Part shown: in pieces, positions 26,812 to 34,845 of the stretch | Position numbering within the stretch: position 1 is the first letter of the stretch | Layout: each line of letters begins with the position of its first letter | DNA from: Pantoea sp. Ap-967 | GTDB taxonomy: Bacteria; Pseudomonadota; Gammaproteobacteria; Pseudomonadales; Pseudomonadaceae | Assembly (NCBI RefSeq): GCF_011752565.1 | Contig: NZ_VWXK01000001.1 | Coordinates: 62,001 to 126,000, forward strand | DNA: 64,000 bases | Direction of reading: 5' to 3' | Made by a program: the position numbers and the translations under genes | Notes under the pieces: generated by a model | The model's input: only the letters and a program-made list of their open reading frames with translations | Told to the model about the DNA's origin: nothing | Databases searched by the model: none

Positions 26812-26914
26812 GGCACGCCCTCGTGAGCGGTGCCGGCATAAGGCCCCGCCCAGTGATCTTGTTCTTGTAATGGTCACCGCATCGGCCAATGCGGTGGTGA
26901 ATCGCTTCGGATGC

Positions 26915-27697
26915 TCAGACGAACTGGCAGCTCACCTCGCCAAGGCGGCTGAGGCGTAACCGCAGGCGATCGCCTGCACTGACGGAAACCATTGGCCCAA
27001 GTGCACCAGACAGGAGTACATCACCCGCCTGCAACGGGCGCCCCGCTTCGGCCATTGTGCGTGCCAGCCACAAACAGGCATCCAGCGGGTTACCCATGCA
27101 GGCAGCGCCGACGCCGAGCGAGGCCTGACTGCCATTTTTCTCCAGGACCATGCCCTCTACGGAGAGGTCCAAGCCCGACAGCAGGACCGGCGTCTTGCCC
27201 AGCACGTAAAGACCCGATGAAGCATTGTCGGCGACAGTGTCAACCAATGTAATCTTCCAGTCCTGGATTACCGAGTCGACAATCTCCAAAGCCGGCAGAA
27301 CATGATCCACAGCGCGCAGCAGCTCGCTGAGGGTGGTGTCGGCGTTCGGCAGGTCTCGACCAAGGACGAACGCGATTTCGCCTTCGGCCTTTGGCTGGAT
27401 CAGGCGGCTCGTCTCAATGTCACTACCATCCCGATGTTCCATGTCGGCGAACAACATGCCGAAGTCCGGTTGGTCGACGCCAAGCTGCTGCTGAACCGCC
27501 AGCGAAGTCAGGCCGATCTTGCGACCACTCAATCGCCGCCCCTGGGCAAGTGCGACCCGGGTATTGATGTCCTGTACGGCGTAGGCGTCGGCCAGGCTGG
27601 TGATATCAAAACGTTCAGAAATTCGTGCTACGGCCTGACATTGTTCCCTGGCGTCGAGAATGGCCAGTGCAGCTGCTTCAAGATTCTGTTGATTCAT
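26915..27697 (-). CDS. dmpE: 2-oxopent-4-enoate hydratase
   Basis: A 260-residue fumarylacetoacetase-fold protein of the MhpD/DmpE/XylJ type: GRKIGLTSLAVQQQLGVD, metal-binding QPKAEGEIAFVLGRDL, EIVDSVIQDW and DNASSGLYVLG. Adds water to 2-hydroxypenta-2,4-dienoate to give 4-hydroxy-2-oxovalerate for the aldolase. It lies in one operon with the other two lower-pathway genes. An oxalocrotonate decarboxylase is related, but no tautomerase gene accompanies it, so the hydrolytic branch fits. Confidence 0.88.
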   Translation of the reverse strand: MNQQNLEAAALAILDAREQCQAVARISERFDITSLADAYAVQDINTRVALAQGRRLSGRKIGLTSLAVQQQLGVDQPDFGMLFADMEHRDGSDIETSRLIQPKAEGEIAFVLGRDLPNADTTLSELLRAVDHVLPALEIVDSVIQDWKITLVDTVADNASSGLYVLGKTPVLLSGLDLSVEGMVLEKNGSQASLGVGAACMGNPLDACLWLARTMAEAGRPLQAGDVLLSGALGPMVSVSAGDRLRLRLSRLGEVSCQFV

Positions 27698-27727
27698 CGT
27701 CCGCTTCCTTCAATACGCTGAATTGGG

Positions 27728-28705
27728 TCAAACAGAGCGAGCAACGCTCTGCCGGTAGCTGTGATGAAGTTCATCCACCAGCTCGGCCACGGTGCTGGTG
27801 CGGCGGATCTGCCCTACGCCCTGCCCGGCCGACCACACATGCTTCCAGGCCTTGTTGGCGGTGGCGATGTTGCCGGAAAAGTCGATTTGCGCGCGGGACT
27901 CGGCATTCGGGTCAATCCCTGCCCTGGCCAGCGACGGTTTCATCCAGTTGGCCAGTACGCCACTGACGGCCTTGGTAGCAGCGATATCGTCCAAGGAGCA
28001 GTCCACCAACATATCGCGGTAAGCTTGCTCGACCAGACTCTCTGCCGTGGCCACCAAGCGCGTGCCGATCAGTGCAAAATCACAGCCCAGCACTTGTGCG
28101 GCATGGATGTCGCGGCCATTTGAGATAGCACCTGCCAACCCCAGCGGGCCATCCCAAAACTCGCGCACTTCAGCTGCAAACGCGAACGGGTTGTTTGTTC
28201 CGGTATGACCGCCAGCGCCATTGCACACCAGCACCAGGCCATCCACACCCGCCGCCACGGCCTTGCGCGCCAGCGCTGGCGTGACCACGTCGGCAATCAC
28301 CACACCACCATACTCATGCACGGCGTCTAGTACGCGGGCCGGGCTGCCCAGTGCCGTAGAAACAATCGGTGGTTTGTAACGACGCACCAATTCCAGTTCA
28401 GCCTCGAAGCGATCGTAGGTACTGTGTACGATCATGTTCAGCATCCAGGGCGCCCATTGCTCGCCCCGGTCCCCAGCGGCCTCTCGCTCGCTGACGATTT
28501 GCTCCAGCCATTCCTGCAGCTGCTCCACTGTCCTGGCATTGGGCGCTGGGAAGCTGCCGACGATTCCTGCCTGACAGCACGCAGCGACCAGCCGCGGGCC
28601 GGAAACCAGGAACATTGGAGCCGCCAGCACAGGTAGTTGAAGGGCGGTAAACATATCCAGCAATTGCCGCTGGGGTGCACTCAGGCTTCTTGTGTTAATG
28701 CTCAT
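27728..28705 (-). CDS. Nitronate monooxygenase-like FMN protein
   Basis: A 325-residue (beta/alpha)8 FMN protein of the nitronate monooxygenase/2-nitropropane dioxygenase family: LPVLAAPMFLVSG near the start, VCNGAGGHTGTNNPFAF, LAGAISNGRDIHAAQVLGC, and GTRLVATAES for phosphate binding. The family also includes enoyl-reductase-like and uncharacterised oxidases. In aromatic operons its role is unclear; it might act on a side chain or detoxify a reactive by-product. It lies between the diol dehydrogenase and the hydratase. Confidence 0.8.
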   Translation of the reverse strand: MSINTRSLSAPQRQLLDMFTALQLPVLAAPMFLVSGPRLVAACCQAGIVGSFPAPNARTVEQLQEWLEQIVSEREAAGDRGEQWAPWMLNMIVHSTYDRFEAELELVRRYKPPIVSTALGSPARVLDAVHEYGGVVIADVVTPALARKAVAAGVDGLVLVCNGAGGHTGTNNPFAFAAEVREFWDGPLGLAGAISNGRDIHAAQVLGCDFALIGTRLVATAESLVEQAYRDMLVDCSLDDIAATKAVSGVLANWMKPSLARAGIDPNAESRAQIDFSGNIATANKAWKHVWSAGQGVGQIRRTSTVAELVDELHHSYRQSVARSV

Positions 28706-28742
28706 GACGCTTACTCATTCTTGTAGTTCTCAAAAGCCAGGT

Positions 28743-29555
28743 TCAGGCACTGCGCGGACGAGACGGCCCAGCACTTCGAATTTCCCATCCGCCATCGCTA
28801 TGAATGATGTTGGCGGTGGTCAATCCTGCGTTCTCACGGGAAGCCAGCAGCACATAATGCCCGGCATGGTCTGCCGGCTCCGCGAGGCGTTGGAGCGGTA
28901 CAGCCTGGGCGGCGCCTGCTTCGAACCCTGGGATCTGATTCAGCGGCACGCTTCGGCTGTTCAGGCCCTCCAGGCTCTTCATCGGTGTATTGGTCGCGCC
29001 AGGTGCCACACCGTTTACGCGGATGTCTGGCGCCAACTCGTAGGCCAGTTGGCGAATCATGCCGACCAGTGCGTGCTTGGCAGTAACGTAGAGAATGCCG
29101 CCGCCACCGGCATAGAACGCGCTATTGGACAAGGTGAAGATCATGCTGCCCGAGGTTTCGCGCAGGGCTGCGGTCGCAGCTTGTGCACCGAGCAGATAGC
29201 CTTGTACGTTGATCGAAAACAGCTTGTTGAACGCCCCGGCGAAATCCTCGGGCGCGATACGATCCAATCGAGTGAAGTAATCGAACACCGCAGCGTTGCC
29301 GACAAAGGTGTCGAGTTTGCCGAAGGCCTCCAGTGTTGCGGCGACCGCGCGCTGATTGTCGCGGTAATCAGCGACATCGCCTTGCACGGTGATAACCGCA
29401 TCGCCCAGCTCCTGCTCCAGCTGGCGCAGCTGGGTGGCATCGCGTGCCATCACCGCGACCTTGGCGCCTTCTGCCACATAGCGCCGTACCACCGCGCTGC
29501 CAATGCCTCCGGTCCCACCAGTCACCAGCGCGACCTGTTCGTTCAGCCAACCCAT
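28743..29555 (-). CDS. cis-Dihydrodiol dehydrogenase (SDR)
   Basis: A 270-residue SDR of the BphB/HcaB class: TGGTGGIGSAVVRRYVAEG, GNAAVFDYF, catalytic Ser in TLSNSAFYAGGGG, YVTAK, and VNGVAPGATNTPM. Length and the SAFYxGGGG segment are typical of the dehydrogenases that turn a cis-dihydrodiol from a ring-hydroxylating dioxygenase into a catechol. It follows the dioxygenase beta gene by 10 bp, which supports that role. Confidence 0.87.
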   Translation of the reverse strand: MGWLNEQVALVTGGTGGIGSAVVRRYVAEGAKVAVMARDATQLRQLEQELGDAVITVQGDVADYRDNQRAVAATLEAFGKLDTFVGNAAVFDYFTRLDRIAPEDFAGAFNKLFSINVQGYLLGAQAATAALRETSGSMIFTLSNSAFYAGGGGILYVTAKHALVGMIRQLAYELAPDIRVNGVAPGATNTPMKSLEGLNSRSVPLNQIPGFEAGAAQAVPLQRLAEPADHAGHYVLLASRENAGLTTANIIHSDGGWEIRSAGPSRPRSA

Positions 29556-29565
29556 GTGCAGGTCC

Positions 29566-30087
29566 TCAGAGGAAAGTGTTGATGTTTTTGCACAGCAGCA
29601 TTGCGTTCGGAATCAAGATCTTGCGCCGTAGCAGTTTCAGGCCATCGGCCTCCAGGCGCAGAACATCCTCGCGCCTTCCAGTCAGCTGGTACTGTTCGTC
29701 AAGCCCGCGACTGCGCACGTTGATGAAACAGGAGTAAGCCCGGTACTCGCCCACGTGGTCACCGGCATACACCTCGACATTGCTGACCAGGTGCACATTG
29801 CGCGTCGGTGGGTTCTCGGCCCAGGCCGAGGGCTGCTTGAAGCGCGACACACGGCGCTGAAGTTCGCGCATGCCGTCATCGAACAAGGCCATGTGCTCCA
29901 GGCGGTATGGCCCTGACTTGTCCTCACGACGACGGTTTTCAATACCCGGCATCCAGTAGTGAATGGCTTCGCTCAAGGTCTGCAGCCACTCATCCCAGCG
30001 TTCGTCATCCAGCAGACGCGCTTCGCGCAGCAGAAACTGCTCGACCCGACGTACTTCATCGAAGGTTGGCATCACTTCATTGGTCAT
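29566..30087 (-). CDS. Ring-hydroxylating dioxygenase, beta subunit
   Basis: A 173-residue beta subunit with the NTF2-like fold: RVEQFLLREARLLDDERWDEW, IHYWMPG, EHMALFDDGM, VRSRGLDEQYQLTGRREDVL and LLRRKILIPNAMLL at the end. Start chosen at 30087 because GAGG lies 9 nt upstream; an in-frame ATG at 30096 is too close to it. It follows the alpha gene with about 10 bp between. Structural subunit of an alpha3-beta3 dioxygenase. Confidence 0.9.
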   Translation of the reverse strand: MTNEVMPTFDEVRRVEQFLLREARLLDDERWDEWLQTLSEAIHYWMPGIENRRREDKSGPYRLEHMALFDDGMRELQRRVSRFKQPSAWAENPPTRNVHLVSNVEVYAGDHVGEYRAYSCFINVRSRGLDEQYQLTGRREDVLRLEADGLKLLRRKILIPNAMLLCKNINTFL

Positions 30088-30098
30088 CGCAGTCATCC

Positions 30099-31448
30099 TC
30101 AGCGCATCTTGCCATTGCGGTCTGGCACATCCGCCCAGGTAGGCGCCTGCAGCAGATCCTTCCAACGCTGGTAGAACGCCCGCGCATTGCACTCGTTGAG
30201 CTGGCCTTTGAATACGTTCCCAGGCAGCTCACTGTCTTCGATGCGGCTGTCCATACCGAGGCCGACGTAAAGGTCCTGATAGCGGGTGACCACACCACGG
30301 CTGGTCTTGGTGCAGTACTCCCAGTTCTCGCCATCGTCCATCTCGAACACACCAGTGGGCGAGAAGGTCATCATCGCGCCACGGCGCCATTTGTCCTTGA
30401 TGTCTTGCGGTGCGTTCTTGTTGACGATCACCCAGGTGAACAGCTCGATCTTGTGCGGTCCGCGCGGCTGCCAAATACGTACAGTGTTCTGCCCCGGCAA
30501 GAAGGAGAAATTGGGGAACACCGTGAAGGAAGAAATAGCCCCGATCAGCTTCGAGCGGAACTCGCCCAGCCGCTCGGCCACTTTCGGCCTTAACACGTGC
30601 AGGTACTTGTTGATCTCGCGCTCGCCCAGGGTTGCGGCGTTACCCACGACATCGGTGGCGAACTCGTAGCCATGACCATTCCAGTTCACCGAGTAGGACT
30701 CAGGAAATTCGCCGACGTTGGCTACCGGCCCGCCGAGCATGGCCTTGGCTGCGGAATCGTGAGTCCAGCCACCGTGCAGGATATCGCCGACGAAGTTCTC
30801 GGCGGCGATCTTCCAGTTGCATTCGATGGTGGAGCGGATACAGCCACCGAGGAACTCGCTGCCACCCTCGTCCATGTCGAGCATGACATCCAGGTACCAG
30901 GTCATCGGCCCCAGGTACTCCTCAAGGCTGGGTGCGTCCGCCGCGAAGGTAGCGAACACCAAGCCCTTGTAGCTGGCCACCCGCGCCTCACGCAGGCCAT
31001 GCTTGCTCTTGTCGAAATTGCTCTCTTCGTAGCACTTGGATTCGTGCATGCCGAGCAGGCGCCCACCATCGGCGCCAAACGACCAACCGTGATAATTGCA
31101 GATGAAGCCGCGGGCGTTGCCCGCCTCGGCGAAGCAGACCTTGTTGCCACGGTGCGGGCAAGCATTGAGGAACACCTTGAGCGATGCATCTTTCTGCCGC
31201 ACCACCAGCACTTCATCTTCACCCATGCTGGTGGTCAGGTAATCACCAAATTTGGGCAGCTGCGACTCGTGGGCGACGAACAGCCAGCAGCGGGCGAAGA
31301 TCTTCTCCATCTCCTGGGCGTAGATCTGCTCGTCCCAGAACACTTTGCCCGACAACCGCCCTTCTTCCATGTCGCAGATGCGGTCGAGGTTGTCGAGTGC
31401 CGGGCTGCTCTCGATGCTTCTCAGCGGAATGTACTTGTTGTTATCCAT
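30099..31448 (-). CDS. Ring-hydroxylating dioxygenase, alpha subunit
   Basis: A 449-residue catalytic subunit. Rieske cluster: Cys97, His99, Cys117 and His120. Mononuclear iron: AAENFVGDILHGGWTH with Asp222 bridging, His225 and His230, and the later MDDGENW Asp. It resembles the biphenyl/phenylpropionate/benzene dioxygenase class in size and domain order. It should add O2 to an aromatic ring to give a cis-dihydrodiol, using the ferredoxin (31474) and reductase (22028). The residues that decide substrate cannot be judged here. Confidence 0.92.
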   Translation of the reverse strand: MDNNKYIPLRSIESSPALDNLDRICDMEEGRLSGKVFWDEQIYAQEMEKIFARCWLFVAHESQLPKFGDYLTTSMGEDEVLVVRQKDASLKVFLNACPHRGNKVCFAEAGNARGFICNYHGWSFGADGGRLLGMHESKCYEESNFDKSKHGLREARVASYKGLVFATFAADAPSLEEYLGPMTWYLDVMLDMDEGGSEFLGGCIRSTIECNWKIAAENFVGDILHGGWTHDSAAKAMLGGPVANVGEFPESYSVNWNGHGYEFATDVVGNAATLGEREINKYLHVLRPKVAERLGEFRSKLIGAISSFTVFPNFSFLPGQNTVRIWQPRGPHKIELFTWVIVNKNAPQDIKDKWRRGAMMTFSPTGVFEMDDGENWEYCTKTSRGVVTRYQDLYVGLGMDSRIEDSELPGNVFKGQLNECNARAFYQRWKDLLQAPTWADVPDRNGKMR

Positions 31449-31473
31449 GGCTCAGACTCACAGTATTTCGGCA

Positions 31474-31830
31474 TTACACCGGGCTGTTCACAGCCGCCAG
31501 CGCCTCTTCGGCTTCTTCGGCGGTGTCGGCGTAGACCTCACGGTCAGTAACGATGACCTTGTAGGTGCGCAGGTGCTTTTCGCACGGGAACGTAACGGCC
31601 TGACCACTGGGCACATGGAACTGGCCCCAATGCACCGGGCAGGTGATCAGGTCGTCTTCCAGATCACCCTCAGCCAACGATGCCGTGGCGTGGGTGCACA
31701 TGTCCGTGGTGGCATAGAAGGTGCCATGGAGGTTGTACACGCACAGCGCATCGCCACCGTTCGGGTTGTCGACCTTCTTCAGTTCACCGGGCGCAAGGTC
31801 ATCACGTTGGCAAAGCAAAATGCGGCTCAT
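31474..31830 (-). CDS. Rieske-type ferredoxin
   Basis: A 118-residue soluble Rieske ferredoxin of the BphA3/NahAb/HcaC type: cluster ligands in CTHATASLAEGDL and CPVHWGQFHVPSG. It carries electrons from the FAD/2Fe-2S reductase to the dioxygenase. It has a longer acidic, Ala/Glu-rich tail (TAEEAEEALAAV) than most. Its start overlaps the end of the extradiol dioxygenase gene by 29 bp, so translation is probably coupled. Confidence 0.92.
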   Translation of the reverse strand: MSRILLCQRDDLAPGELKKVDNPNGGDALCVYNLHGTFYATTDMCTHATASLAEGDLEDDLITCPVHWGQFHVPSGQAVTFPCEKHLRTYKVIVTDREVYADTAEEAEEALAAVNSPV

Positions 31831-32677
31831 GATCGGCCTCCTTCAGTTGTACAAAGCCCAAGCCGGTTACCCAGGCGGGTACGGCCTCATAGGCGATCAC
31901 CTCACCCTGGGGCCGTTGCAGGGCAGCCATGGCGCAGGCGAAATTGCGAATTTCCATTGCCCCATTACCGGCGCGACGGAGAATTTCCTCATCCGAGTAG
32001 GCGCACAGAGCTCTCAGGTCACCGTTGATGCCGTGGCGCAGGATCTCCAAGTCAAACTCTTCGGCAACCCGGCCCATTTCGACGGTACCGACCCAGTGGC
32101 TGATGCCACCACTGCCGATGATCACCACGCGCTCGTGCTCATCGAAACTTTCCACGGCTGCGCGAATTTGCCGCCCAAGGTCTGCTGCGCGGGACAAGGG
32201 AATGTAGGGGTCAACACCGCAGGCCAGGTAAACCGGGATGGTTGGTAATTCACGCCCAAGCAGTGCCTGAGCAGGCCTGACCACCAGTTGATGCGGAATT
32301 GAGAAGGAGTGATCAACCGTGAAACTACGGGCCACGGTCCAGTCGATACCCCCTGCCTGAGCGTGCTCAACGATGTGCGCAGCCAGCCGCTCGTGATTGA
32401 GCACCTGTTCACGGGCAAGCCCTGGTAGCCGATCGATCGGCCCGTCGACATCACCGGTGGCAATCACGTATTGCGGCAGACAGTGAGTACCGAACAGGAT
32501 GTAATGATCACAACCGACAATGACCACTGAAGTTGGTTGCAGCTCAGCCAGACGCTTGGCGCATTCAGAGAATGCGCCCCACACGGCATTGCGCTGCGGC
32601 TCGGGAGGGGCCTCAGGCGCTACGAACATCACTGGGTCGTGCGGCATCCAGAAGCCGCCTACAATCTTGCCCATCAT
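31802..32677 (-). CDS. Class III (LigB-type) extradiol dioxygenase, catalytic subunit
   Basis: A 291-residue LigB-fold ring-cleavage dioxygenase. Candidate Fe(II) and catalytic residues are His13 (FWMPHDP), the His in VIVGCDHYILFGTHC, the VDHSFSIPHQL pair, and GSGGISHW, matching the positions of His12, His61 and His195 in LigB as I recall them. It cleaves a catechol next to a hydroxyl (meta cleavage). A small LigA-like subunit gene lies immediately upstream, and the C-C hydrolase before that. This order recalls carBa-carBb-carC of carbazole degradation. Confidence 0.87.
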   Translation of the reverse strand: MMGKIVGGFWMPHDPVMFVAPEAPPEPQRNAVWGAFSECAKRLAELQPTSVVIVGCDHYILFGTHCLPQYVIATGDVDGPIDRLPGLAREQVLNHERLAAHIVEHAQAGGIDWTVARSFTVDHSFSIPHQLVVRPAQALLGRELPTIPVYLACGVDPYIPLSRAADLGRQIRAAVESFDEHERVVIIGSGGISHWVGTVEMGRVAEEFDLEILRHGINGDLRALCAYSDEEILRRAGNGAMEIRNFACAMAALQRPQGEVIAYEAVPAWVTGLGFVQLKEADHEPHFALPT

Positions 32678-32974
32678 TCACCCCTTGAGCGCGGCAGAGA
32701 AGCCAACACTTTGTTCATCTGTACACCCCAACCGGCGCTTGTACGCCGCCATGTCTCGGTGGGGGGAAAGCTCTTGCCAGAACCCCATCGTCAGCATCGG
32801 GCTCACGCCAGCTGCTTGCAGTCCCGCTACGTCGAAGTCGAGGATCATCGCCACCTCGTCCTCCATGAGTGCATAGCGCCTGAGGAAACCAGCTGGGTCC
32901 TGGCGAAATCGGTCTTTCGCGGCGCGCTCGACACAGAGTTGCCAGAGCACTTTTTCCATCAGATTCCGACTCAT
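32678..32974 (-). CDS. LigA-type small subunit of extradiol dioxygenase
   Basis: A 98-residue, all-helical protein: VLWQLCVERAAKDRFRQDP, FLRRYALMEDEVAMILDFDV, and VSPMLTMGFWQELSPHRDM. This is the LigA-type small (alpha) subunit that caps the active site of LigB-type dioxygenases such as protocatechuate 4,5-dioxygenase and CarBa. The catalytic gene follows with no intergenic space. A free-standing small subunit separates this enzyme from single-chain class III enzymes like MhpB. Confidence 0.85.
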   Translation of the reverse strand: MSRNLMEKVLWQLCVERAAKDRFRQDPAGFLRRYALMEDEVAMILDFDVAGLQAAGVSPMLTMGFWQELSPHRDMAAYKRRLGCTDEQSVGFSAALKG

Positions 32975-32980
32975 GACCGA

Positions 32981-33796
32981 TCACTCGCTCAGGAAATCAC
33001 GGACGAGCGCCACGAAGCGCCGAGGCTGCTCGCTTTGCACCCAGTGGCCGCAGCGCCCGAACAGGTGCAAGTCGGCATCCGGGATGCTATTGGCGATCAA
33101 CAGTCCACACTCCGGTGGCACGACACGATCTTCGCGGCCGTGCACCACCAAGGTGGCCGCGGTGATCTTGGCCAGCGCACTTGCCGGGAAGCCTTTGACA
33201 ATGGTCGGACCATCGCTTAAAGGCTTCGGAATCAGTTTGCGCAGCGCTTCCTGGGCGCCTGGGCGGGCACTGGCCTGGTAGCGCGCCTGAACCATCTCGT
33301 CGGTGATGAGGTTCTGGTCGTAGGGGAAGAGGGCCATCAGCTGTCGCATGTTGGCGACTGACGGCTCGTACTCCCAAGCGCCGCGCAGGCCCGCAGTTTG
33401 CTCGAACTCGCCTGCAGGGGTGCCCAGCAGCACCAACCGATCAACGCGCTCCGGAGCAAACACCGCCAGACCGATGGCTAAGGCACCACCGAATGAGTTA
33501 CCGACGAAGGAAGCCTTCTGAATATCCAACGCGTCCATGATGCCGACCAGGTGGTTGACCCACAGCTTGATGTCGTACTTGGTATCTTCCTTGAATTCGG
33601 TGAACCCGAAACCGGCGATATCCGGAACGATCACCCGCCAGCGATCAGAGAACGCCGGCACGCTCTTGGCCCAGTTGGCCCATCCCGACACACCAGGCCC
33701 CGAGCCGTGCAGAAGGAACAGCGCATTACCTTGGCCGGCTTCGTGGTAGTGAGTGTTATGCCCTGCTGCGAGCAAGGTCTTGGCTTTATCGCTCAT
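32981..33796 (-). CDS. Meta-cleavage product C-C hydrolase (alpha/beta fold)
   Basis: A 271-residue alpha/beta hydrolase of the DmpD/BphD/MhpC family. Start at 33796 after GGAGA. The oxyanion stretch LLHGSGPGVSGWANWAKS, the nucleophile elbow GNSFGG (Ser about 105), the Asp in HGREDRVVP and the His in GRCGHWVQ are all present. It hydrolyses the vinylogous diketone made by ring cleavage to 2-hydroxypenta-2,4-dienoate plus an acid. First gene of the 15-gene operon. Confidence 0.9.
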   Translation of the reverse strand: MSDKAKTLLAAGHNTHYHEAGQGNALFLLHGSGPGVSGWANWAKSVPAFSDRWRVIVPDIAGFGFTEFKEDTKYDIKLWVNHLVGIMDALDIQKASFVGNSFGGALAIGLAVFAPERVDRLVLLGTPAGEFEQTAGLRGAWEYEPSVANMRQLMALFPYDQNLITDEMVQARYQASARPGAQEALRKLIPKPLSDGPTIVKGFPASALAKITAATLVVHGREDRVVPPECGLLIANSIPDADLHLFGRCGHWVQSEQPRRFVALVRDFLSE

Positions 33797-33818
33797 CGGG
33801 TCTCCGTCATTTAGCAAC

Positions 33819-33832
33819 ATACAGTTGTGTAT
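33819..33832. promoter_or_regulatory. TetR-type operator 1 (near the operon start)
   Basis: ATACAGTTGTGTAT, one mismatch from the perfect palindrome at 33895-33908. On the minus strand it lies a few bases after the -10 box of the operon promoter, where a repressor would block transcription. Confidence 0.7.
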
Positions 33833-33836
33833 CTAG

Positions 33837-33865
33837 ATGCTAAGAAGAGTTTTAGCTGACGTCAA
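33837..33865 (-). promoter_or_regulatory. Promoter of the meta-pathway operon
   Basis: On the minus strand, TTGACG (33860-33865) and TAGCAT (33837-33842) with a 17-bp spacer, a good sigma-70 pattern, about 45 bp before the hydrolase ATG and flanked by the two operators. Confidence 0.6.
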
Positions 33866-33894
33866 TGGCCTCGCGGCAGGCTCGTGAAAAATAA

Positions 33895-33908
33895 ATACAC
33901 TTGTGTAT
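33895..33908. promoter_or_regulatory. TetR-type operator 2 (perfect palindrome)
   Basis: ATACACTTGTGTAT, a perfect inverted repeat (ATACAC-TT-GTGTAT), upstream of the -35 box of the operon promoter and in the control region shared with the TetR gene. It is 76 bp from operator 1, about seven helical turns, so looping is possible. Confidence 0.72.
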
Positions 33909-34069
33909 CTTAATGATTTGTGCTTTAAGCAAGCCTAAAGCCGTCAATACAGGGCCATCTGCTAGGCGCGCAGCGACTTGGCGCGTTAGACTGTACGCCC
34001 CGCCAGATCAAGCTCGTCCAGACGCCGGCAAGCAGGCATACGCCTCTCACGATAAGGTTTTTTGCATAC

Positions 34070-34627
34070 ATGAATGTACGTACCAGCCTCACCCGGGATG
34101 ACTGGATCGAAGCAGCACAGCACGTACTGGTCAGCGGCGGCGTGGATGCCGTGCGCGTGGACGTGCTCGCCAAGCAGATGAAAATCACGCGTGGCAGCTT
34201 TTACTACCACTTCAAAAGTCGCGGCGAACTGCTCGCTGGCATCCTCGACAGTTGGCGGGCCAGGGCCACCGAGGATGTGATTCTAAGTCTGCGTGACAGC
34301 CACCAATCACCGCTTCAGCAATTACAGCACCTGCTGGAACTGCCCTCCCATGGCCAGCGCGCCAAGGACGCTGCTGCTATCGAGCTAGCTATCCGGGCTT
34401 GGGCGCGGCGCGACAAGCAAGCCAGGCAAGCCTTGGACGAAGTCGATCGCCACCGGCTGACTTATATCGAAAGCCTGCTGATACAGGCCGGGGCAGAGGA
34501 AAACGACGCGAGAGCCAGGGCTTACCTCATCTACGCCTACCAGCTCAGCCAGTCACTATTGAACCAGGAACCTCAGTTGTGCTCGCGTATCTCGACCTTG
34601 CTAATACCAGAGATGGCGAGCAGTTAA
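34070..34627 (+). CDS. TetR family regulator of the meta-pathway operon
   Basis: A 185-residue TetR-type repressor. N-terminal HTH: DDWIEAAQHVLVSGGVDAVR, then LAKQMKITRGSFYYHFKSRGELL. The ligand-binding helices are not assignable. It is divergent from the 15-gene catabolic operon, with two ATACA-C/G-TTGTGTAT sites in between, so it is very likely its local repressor (inference from position and sites). The inducer would be the substrate or an early intermediate. Confidence 0.85.
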   Translation: MNVRTSLTRDDWIEAAQHVLVSGGVDAVRVDVLAKQMKITRGSFYYHFKSRGELLAGILDSWRARATEDVILSLRDSHQSPLQQLQHLLELPSHGQRAKDAAAIELAIRAWARRDKQARQALDEVDRHRLTYIESLLIQAGAEENDARARAYLIYAYQLSQSLLNQEPQLCSRISTLLIPEMASS

Positions 34628-34845
34628 GCTCGCCTCTGCAGCCACCGAAAATTCTGACGCTTCACTGTTGAGGCCTACGCATCAGCGCTTAACGACAGCT
34701 CGGCAAGCAGCGCTCATGTCGACTTCAACCTACCCGTCACTATCTAGGTTTAGCGCAATGACAACTAAGCGTTAACACCTGACGATGTAACGAGCATCCA
34801 TTCTAGCCTACCATCCGGCCGTCCCAATAACCGCGGGTGGAACAC

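Noticed and set aside
28692..29582. 296-codon plus-strand ORF
   Set aside because: Antisense shadow of the diol dehydrogenase. Long open antisense frames are expected in GC-rich coding DNA.
30597..31550. 317-codon plus-strand ORF
   Set aside because: Antisense to the dioxygenase alpha gene, which has a complete set of iron and Rieske ligands.
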